Shown here piece after piece: positions 60,364 through 64,000 of a DNA stretch of 64,000 nucleotides. The notes under the pieces are model-generated. The model searched no databases, was not told where the DNA came from, and was given only the letters and a program-made list of their open reading frames with translations. Location of the stretch: contig UQLS01000002.1 of the NCBI GenBank assembly GCA_900541915.1, positions 62,001 to 126,000 of the forward strand, given 5' to 3'. The stretch's first letter is position 1, and every line of letters begins with the position of its first letter. The position numbers and the translations under genes were made by a program. Source of the DNA: an uncultured Phascolarctobacterium sp. (GTDB lineage Bacteria > Bacillota > Negativicutes > Acidaminococcales > Acidaminococcaceae).

Positions 60364-60680
60364 TCTTTGATGACATTCTGCAGGAGGATATGCAAAACAG
60401 CATTTTATCGCTTGATGAATTTGCTGGAATTCATGATCTTAATGGACAGAAATGTACAGCAGTTGTACAAAATATCATATCAAACGATAAATTTACCGTC
60501 AGCGGTGATTTTGTAGAAATGTATGCTGACAACATAATGGTAAATGTATCAGAAAAAGAAATTAACGCTGTTCCCTTTAGGGGGCAGCGTTTTTCTGTTG
60601 ATGGTAAAGATTATGAAGTTTTATCCTGCCAAAATGCCAGGGGATTATTAACAATCAGGTTAGGATCTAATGAAACATGA
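60360..60680 (+). CDS. Head-tail joining protein (gpFII-like)
   Basis: A 106-residue protein with a short N-terminal helix followed by beta strands (CTAVVQNIISNDKFTVSG, YEVLSCQNARGLLTIRL). Size and place suit lambda gpFII, which connects head and tail. Overlaps both neighbours by 4 bases. Similarity is by plan, so moderate. Confidence 0.6.
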   Translation: MIFDDILQEDMQNSILSLDEFAGIHDLNGQKCTAVVQNIISNDKFTVSGDFVEMYADNIMVNVSEKEINAVPFRGQRFSVDGKDYEVLSCQNARGLLTIRLGSNET

Positions 60681-61240
60681 TCAGCATCAATAAAGAAGAT
60701 ATGGAATTAGCTGAACAAGCGTTAGCTGGAATGCCAGGGGCTGTTAATAAAGCAGCTGCCAGAGCTATTAACCGTGCTATCATTAAAGCTAAAACTAATG
60801 CTGTAAAAAAAGTTACGGCTGAATATTATATTTCAGCAAATCGCGTTGATGAAACAATCAAAGTAAAAAAATCTACTGCAAGTATTTTGCAGGGGAGTGT
60901 TTTTTCAAGGGGCAGAAGCAGAGCATTAAGTTATTTTAGAATCAATCCAAGCCAGACAGGCCAAAAACCTAAGGATGGTATTTTTGCTCAGGTTAAAAAG
61001 AGCAGTACAGGTGGATATATTCAAAGAGGCTTTTTTACTAAATTTCGTTCAGGACATAAAGCAGTTGTTGAAAGAGTAGGCAAAAGCTCTTTGCCTGTAA
61101 AAGAATTGGTTGGCCCTTCTGTGCCAAGCATGTTAGGCAATAAAAGTGTCCGTGAATATATTGATCCGATCGCTGAAAAAGAACTTAATGATGCATTTAC
61201 TCATGAAGTTAATGCTTATCTGAAAGGATATGTAAGATAA
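60677..61240 (+). CDS. Minor tail/neck protein (gpZ-like)
   Basis: A 187-residue basic protein of the lambda minor tail protein Z type: AARAINRAIIKAKTNAVKKV at the N-terminus and then YISANRVDETIKV. It is needed for correct head-tail joining in lambda. The next gene starts on its stop codon. Confidence 0.8.
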   Translation: MISINKEDMELAEQALAGMPGAVNKAAARAINRAIIKAKTNAVKKVTAEYYISANRVDETIKVKKSTASILQGSVFSRGRSRALSYFRINPSQTGQKPKDGIFAQVKKSSTGGYIQRGFFTKFRSGHKAVVERVGKSSLPVKELVGPSVPSMLGNKSVREYIDPIAEKELNDAFTHEVNAYLKGYVR

Positions 61241-61686
61241 TGCTGACACCATTATATTTAATTGATTCAGTAGCAGAGTATTTGGAGGAAAATTTAAAAG
61301 AATTTACCTATAAAACCAATGGTAAAAATGAAAAAATAAAGGTCATGAGAGCTTATCCAGAAGTGCGAAAAAGCAAGGATGCTAACAAAATACCGTTGGT
61401 ATTAGTTCAATGCCTGACTGGTAAGAGTGAAAATGATAAAGGAATACTTTCAACAGCAGATGTAAGAATTCTTGTAGGTGTAGAAGATGTTGACGATGAA
61501 GGCTGGAAAAGCATCTATAACATTGTTGAGAGAATTCGGCAGCTGTTAGTAAAAGAAAATGCTATTGCAGGATTCCCAAGATTATTACCTGTTAAATGGA
61601 ATTTTGACGAAGAACAACCTTATCCTAAATATTTTGCCCAAATTACTGTTACATTTAATATTGCAAGTCTTAATCCGGAGGTGTAA
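61240..61686 (+). CDS. Putative tail completion/terminator protein
   Basis: A 148-residue protein with a helix-strand mix (LIDSVAEYLEENLKEF, IPLVLVQCLTGKS, VDDEGWKSIYNIVERIRQLL) resembling the small tail-completion proteins that precede sheath genes. Position supports this; no firm family match. Confidence 0.6.
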   Translation: MLTPLYLIDSVAEYLEENLKEFTYKTNGKNEKIKVMRAYPEVRKSKDANKIPLVLVQCLTGKSENDKGILSTADVRILVGVEDVDDEGWKSIYNIVERIRQLLVKENAIAGFPRLLPVKWNFDEEQPYPKYFAQITVTFNIASLNPEV

Positions 61687-61688
61687 AT

Positions 61689-61949
61689 ATGGCAATCAAA
61701 AAAGATACTAAAGCAGTAGCACCTGCAAGAATTATTTATGTAGGTCCTACTCGCAAAAACAGATCCATTATTCAATATACAGTTTTTAAAGGCGGTTATC
61801 CTGAAAGCGTTAAAGCTGAGATTGCTGCTTGCCCGGTATTGAATAAACTGTTTGTGCCTGTCAGCCAGTTAGAGCAGGCAAGAAAAGATATTCAAACCAA
61901 AGGTACTATTTTAAATAAGTACTATAATCAAGCGTTAGGAGGTAAATAA
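61689..61949 (+). CDS. Hypothetical protein preceding the tail sheath
   Basis: An 86-residue protein (PARIIYVGPTRKNRSIIQYT...) in the small-gene slot before the sheath, with a perfect GGAGG site. No known function. It could be a neck component. Confidence 0.55.
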   Translation: MAIKKDTKAVAPARIIYVGPTRKNRSIIQYTVFKGGYPESVKAEIAACPVLNKLFVPVSQLEQARKDIQTKGTILNKYYNQALGGK

Positions 61950-61950
61950 T

Positions 61951-63396
61951 ATGGCATATGAACATGGCATAACTGTCAGTGAGGTTGCTACCAGTTTAGT
62001 ACCAGCAGTAAATACAGAAGCAGGATTACCCGTAGTTGTCGGCACTGCTCCGGTGCATCTGGCAACTGATCCGGCAAAAGTAAACAAGCCGGTATTATGT
62101 TATACCTATGCAGAAGCTGTTCAGAAAATAGGTTTTTCCTCCGATTGGGAAAACTACAGCCTTAATGAAGTGATCTATGCAGCATTTAGTTTATTTAATT
62201 GTGCGCCCATTGTATTTATCAATGTTTTGGATCCAGCACAGCACAAGGAAAATGTTGCTGACAGCGAACTTACTGTTGTAGATAAGCTGGTAAAAATCAC
62301 TGATCCTGTTATTTTAAGTAGCCTTAAAGTCAAAGCTGCTTCTGCTGGTCAGGCTTTAACCGAAGGCACTGATTATGAAGCCATCTATGATGATGATGGC
62401 GTTTTGAATATTACTATTTTACCGGAAGGACAGCTGGCCGAGGCAAGTACAATCTATGTTGATTATGATAAACTTGATCCGACTGCAGTTACCGCGGATG
62501 ATATTATCGGTGGTATCGATGCCAGCACCGGCAGCAAAGAGGGACTTGAAGCTATCAACGATGTATATCCGTTGTATGGTTTGGTTCCCGGTACAATTGC
62601 AGCTCCTGGCTGGTCCCATAATCCAGAAGTAGCGAGCGTTATGAAGGCAAAAACAATGTCTATTAACGGCTTGTTTACTGCGATCTGCCTTACCGATGTA
62701 ACTACAGATACCGTAACTAAGTATTCCGATGTTCCAAACTGGAAAAATCAAAATAATTACACCGATGTAAATCAGGTTGTATGCTGGCCAAAAGTAAGAA
62801 ACGGTAATGATATTTTCTATATGTCTACGCAGCTTATCGGCGTATTAGCCAATACTGATGCTGCTAATGGTAACATTCCGTACAAATCTCCTTCTAATGA
62901 GAATATGCAGGCTACAGGGTTGTGTCTGGAAGATGGCAGTGAAGTGATCATCGGCTTAGAAGAAGCAAATTATCTGAACGGTCAGGGTATTGTGACAGGA
63001 TTAAACTTCATCGGCGGCTGGAAGCTGTGGGGCAACCGTACCGGCTGTTATCCTGCCAATACAGATCCGAAGGACAGCTTCATTGCATTGCGCCGAATGT
63101 TTAACTGGCATCGTCAGACATTCATTTTGACATTCTGGCAGAAAGTTGATGATCCTATGATCCGCAGAAATATTGATGCCATTGTTGACAGTGAAAATAT
63201 CCGTCTGAATGGTCTTGTTTCTGCAGGCGTATTGCTCGGCGGCCGTATTGAATTCCGTGAGGAAGATAATCCTACTACCAGCCTTATCGATGGTAGGATT
63301 AAATTCCACACTTACTATACACCGCCTGTGCCGATGCGCGAAATTCAAAATGAATTGGAATTTGATACCAATGCTTTTGAAAATTTATTTAATTAA
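61951..63396 (+). CDS. Contractile tail sheath protein (P2 FI family)
   Basis: A 481-residue sheath protein. The N-terminus (YEHGITVSEVATSLVPAV) and the C-terminus (GGRIEFREEDNPTTSLIDG; IKFHTYYTPPVPMREIQNEL) match the P2/Mu-like sheath family. It covers the tail tube and contracts on infection. Its presence shows a myovirus tail on a lambda-type head. Confidence 0.93.
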   Translation: MAYEHGITVSEVATSLVPAVNTEAGLPVVVGTAPVHLATDPAKVNKPVLCYTYAEAVQKIGFSSDWENYSLNEVIYAAFSLFNCAPIVFINVLDPAQHKENVADSELTVVDKLVKITDPVILSSLKVKAASAGQALTEGTDYEAIYDDDGVLNITILPEGQLAEASTIYVDYDKLDPTAVTADDIIGGIDASTGSKEGLEAINDVYPLYGLVPGTIAAPGWSHNPEVASVMKAKTMSINGLFTAICLTDVTTDTVTKYSDVPNWKNQNNYTDVNQVVCWPKVRNGNDIFYMSTQLIGVLANTDAANGNIPYKSPSNENMQATGLCLEDGSEVIIGLEEANYLNGQGIVTGLNFIGGWKLWGNRTGCYPANTDPKDSFIALRRMFNWHRQTFILTFWQKVDDPMIRRNIDAIVDSENIRLNGLVSAGVLLGGRIEFREEDNPTTSLIDGRIKFHTYYTPPVPMREIQNELEFDTNAFENLFN

Positions 63397-63412
63397 GTAG
63401 GAGGATATCAGA

Positions 63413-63952
63413 ATGAGTACTTTAGGTATTATTCCTGAAACACTTACCGATTTTGAAGTATACCAAAATAACAACAATAACGGCCGTTTGTTAGGTATTG
63501 TTGATGTTACTTTGCCGAACTTACAGGCCATGACTAACACGGTCAAAGGAACTGGTATTGCTGGTGAGATTGATGCGCCTGTTGTTGGTCATTTTGGTTC
63601 TATTACTATGACTTTGACATGGCAAGCAATTGTTGAAAGTCTTATTGATCTGGTAACACCTAACGGCCTTACTCTTGATCTGCGTGGTAACCTGCAAAAC
63701 TGGGATAAAACTCAGGCAATTGCAACACAGAAAGCTGTGAAAATCGTTGTTCAGGGTCGTTCAAAAAATCTTGACTTAGGTAAACTTGAAGCTGCTACAG
63801 CAATGGGGACCAGTCTTGAAATTGAGGTTACTTATATCAAAATTTCTTTAGACGGCAAGGAAGTTATCGAAGTTGATAAATTCAATAATAAATATGTTTT
63901 GAATGGTACTGATTATGCAGCCGATATTCGTAAAAATCTTGGCTTAGAATAA
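63413..63952 (+). CDS. Major tail tube protein (P2 FII family)
   Basis: A 179-residue tube protein of the P2 FII type: LPNLQAMTNTVKGTGIAGEI near residue 34, GHFGSITMTLTW near 62. It forms the inner tube of the contractile tail. It follows the sheath after 16 bases with AGGAGG. Confidence 0.92.
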   Translation: MSTLGIIPETLTDFEVYQNNNNNGRLLGIVDVTLPNLQAMTNTVKGTGIAGEIDAPVVGHFGSITMTLTWQAIVESLIDLVTPNGLTLDLRGNLQNWDKTQAIATQKAVKIVVQGRSKNLDLGKLEAATAMGTSLEIEVTYIKISLDGKEVIEVDKFNNKYVLNGTDYAADIRKNLGLE

Positions 63953-63963
63953 GGTGTGATAAA

Positions 63964-64000
63964 ATGTACAAATATAAATTTAAAAAACAAGTTACAATCG
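63964..64000 (+). CDS. Start of the next tail gene (truncated by the window)
   Basis: An ATG behind GGTGTG opens a frame (MYKYKFKKQVTI) that leaves the window after 12 codons. In P2 a tail assembly chaperone follows the tube gene, so that is likely. Confidence 0.5.
   Translation, partial: MYKYKFKKQVTI

Larger units (their letters stand above)
35347..64000. mobile_element. Prophage with lambda-like head and contractile P2-like tail (right end outside window)
   Basis: At least 28.6 kb from the tRNA-Arg attachment site to the window edge. Order: integrase, glycosyltransferase cassette, ImmA-CI/Cro switch, early small genes, Rep-like protein, ArpU-like late regulator, cos region, packaging, head, tail sheath and tube. 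No gene looks broken. The remaining tail, lysis genes and right attachment site must lie beyond 64000. Confidence 0.95.

Noticed and set aside
1..64000. CRISPR array, insertion sequence or diversity-generating retroelement
   Set aside because: No regularly spaced repeat series, transposase or reverse transcriptase gene was seen on either strand.

Overview
The window comes from a low- to mid-GC anaerobic bacterium with an outer membrane, most likely a Negativicutes member close to Phascolarctobacterium. The organism call is inference. It rests on Firmicutes-type Shine-Dalgarno sites and operon style combined with a porin of the SLH-domain OmpM type (14489-15736), an architecture typical of diderm Firmicutes. 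A DcuB-like C4-dicarboxylate exchanger at the left edge fits a succinate/fumarate-metabolising gut anaerobe.

Region 1 (1-14320) is phosphonate metabolism. An RpiR/SIS regulator precedes a C-P lyase operon, phnG-H-I-J-K-M-L, ending in a PHP-family cyclic phosphodiesterase (phnPP) that replaces phnP/phnN. A second transcription unit carries an ATP-binding protein, a fused double permease and a lipoprotein for 2-aminoethylphosphonate uptake, then phnW and phnX, which turn 2-aminoethylphosphonate into acetaldehyde and phosphate. The cell can thus use both a dedicated route for that compound and the broad C-P lyase route.

Region 2 (14320-23900) holds the SLH porin, a divergent M14-family deacylase, a MATE exporter, and a five-gene nickel/peptide-type ABC importer behind a cobalamin riboswitch with its own terminator. 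The riboswitch points to cobalt or a corrinoid as the cargo. Region 3 (24392-32083) is a complete, tightly packed histidine operon, hisZ-G-D-C-B-H-A-F-IE. Its upstream region has no T-box but a tandem operator-like repeat.

Region 4 (32084-35340) is a small island: a hipBA module whose mRNA looks leaderless, and a three-gene cassette including an Erf-type annealing protein, possibly the relic of an earlier element. It ends at a 48-nt 3' fragment of a tRNA-Arg(UCU) gene with its orphaned terminator. This fragment is the left attachment site of a large prophage.

Region 5 (35347 to beyond 64000) is that prophage. In order: tyrosine integrase; an AT-rich two-gene glycosyltransferase cassette resembling serotype conversion; ImmA/CI and Cro around a clear operator-promoter; small membrane proteins; and an early region of many small genes. 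The early region contains several zinc-ribbon proteins, a LysM protein, a DNA-methylase-like protein without a visible catalytic NPPY motif, a ParB-like protein and a radical SAM enzyme. A HUH Rep-like protein and an ArpU-like regulator follow. The regulator gene ends in a promoter-terminator arrangement reminiscent of the lambda late control region. After a probable cos region come lambda-type packaging and head genes (Nu1, gpA, gpW-like, gpB, protease with nested scaffold, gpD-like, gpE, gpFII-like, gpZ), joined to a contractile P2-type tail (sheath, tube). The prophage is therefore a mosaic of a lambda head and a myovirus tail, apparently intact as far as it is visible.
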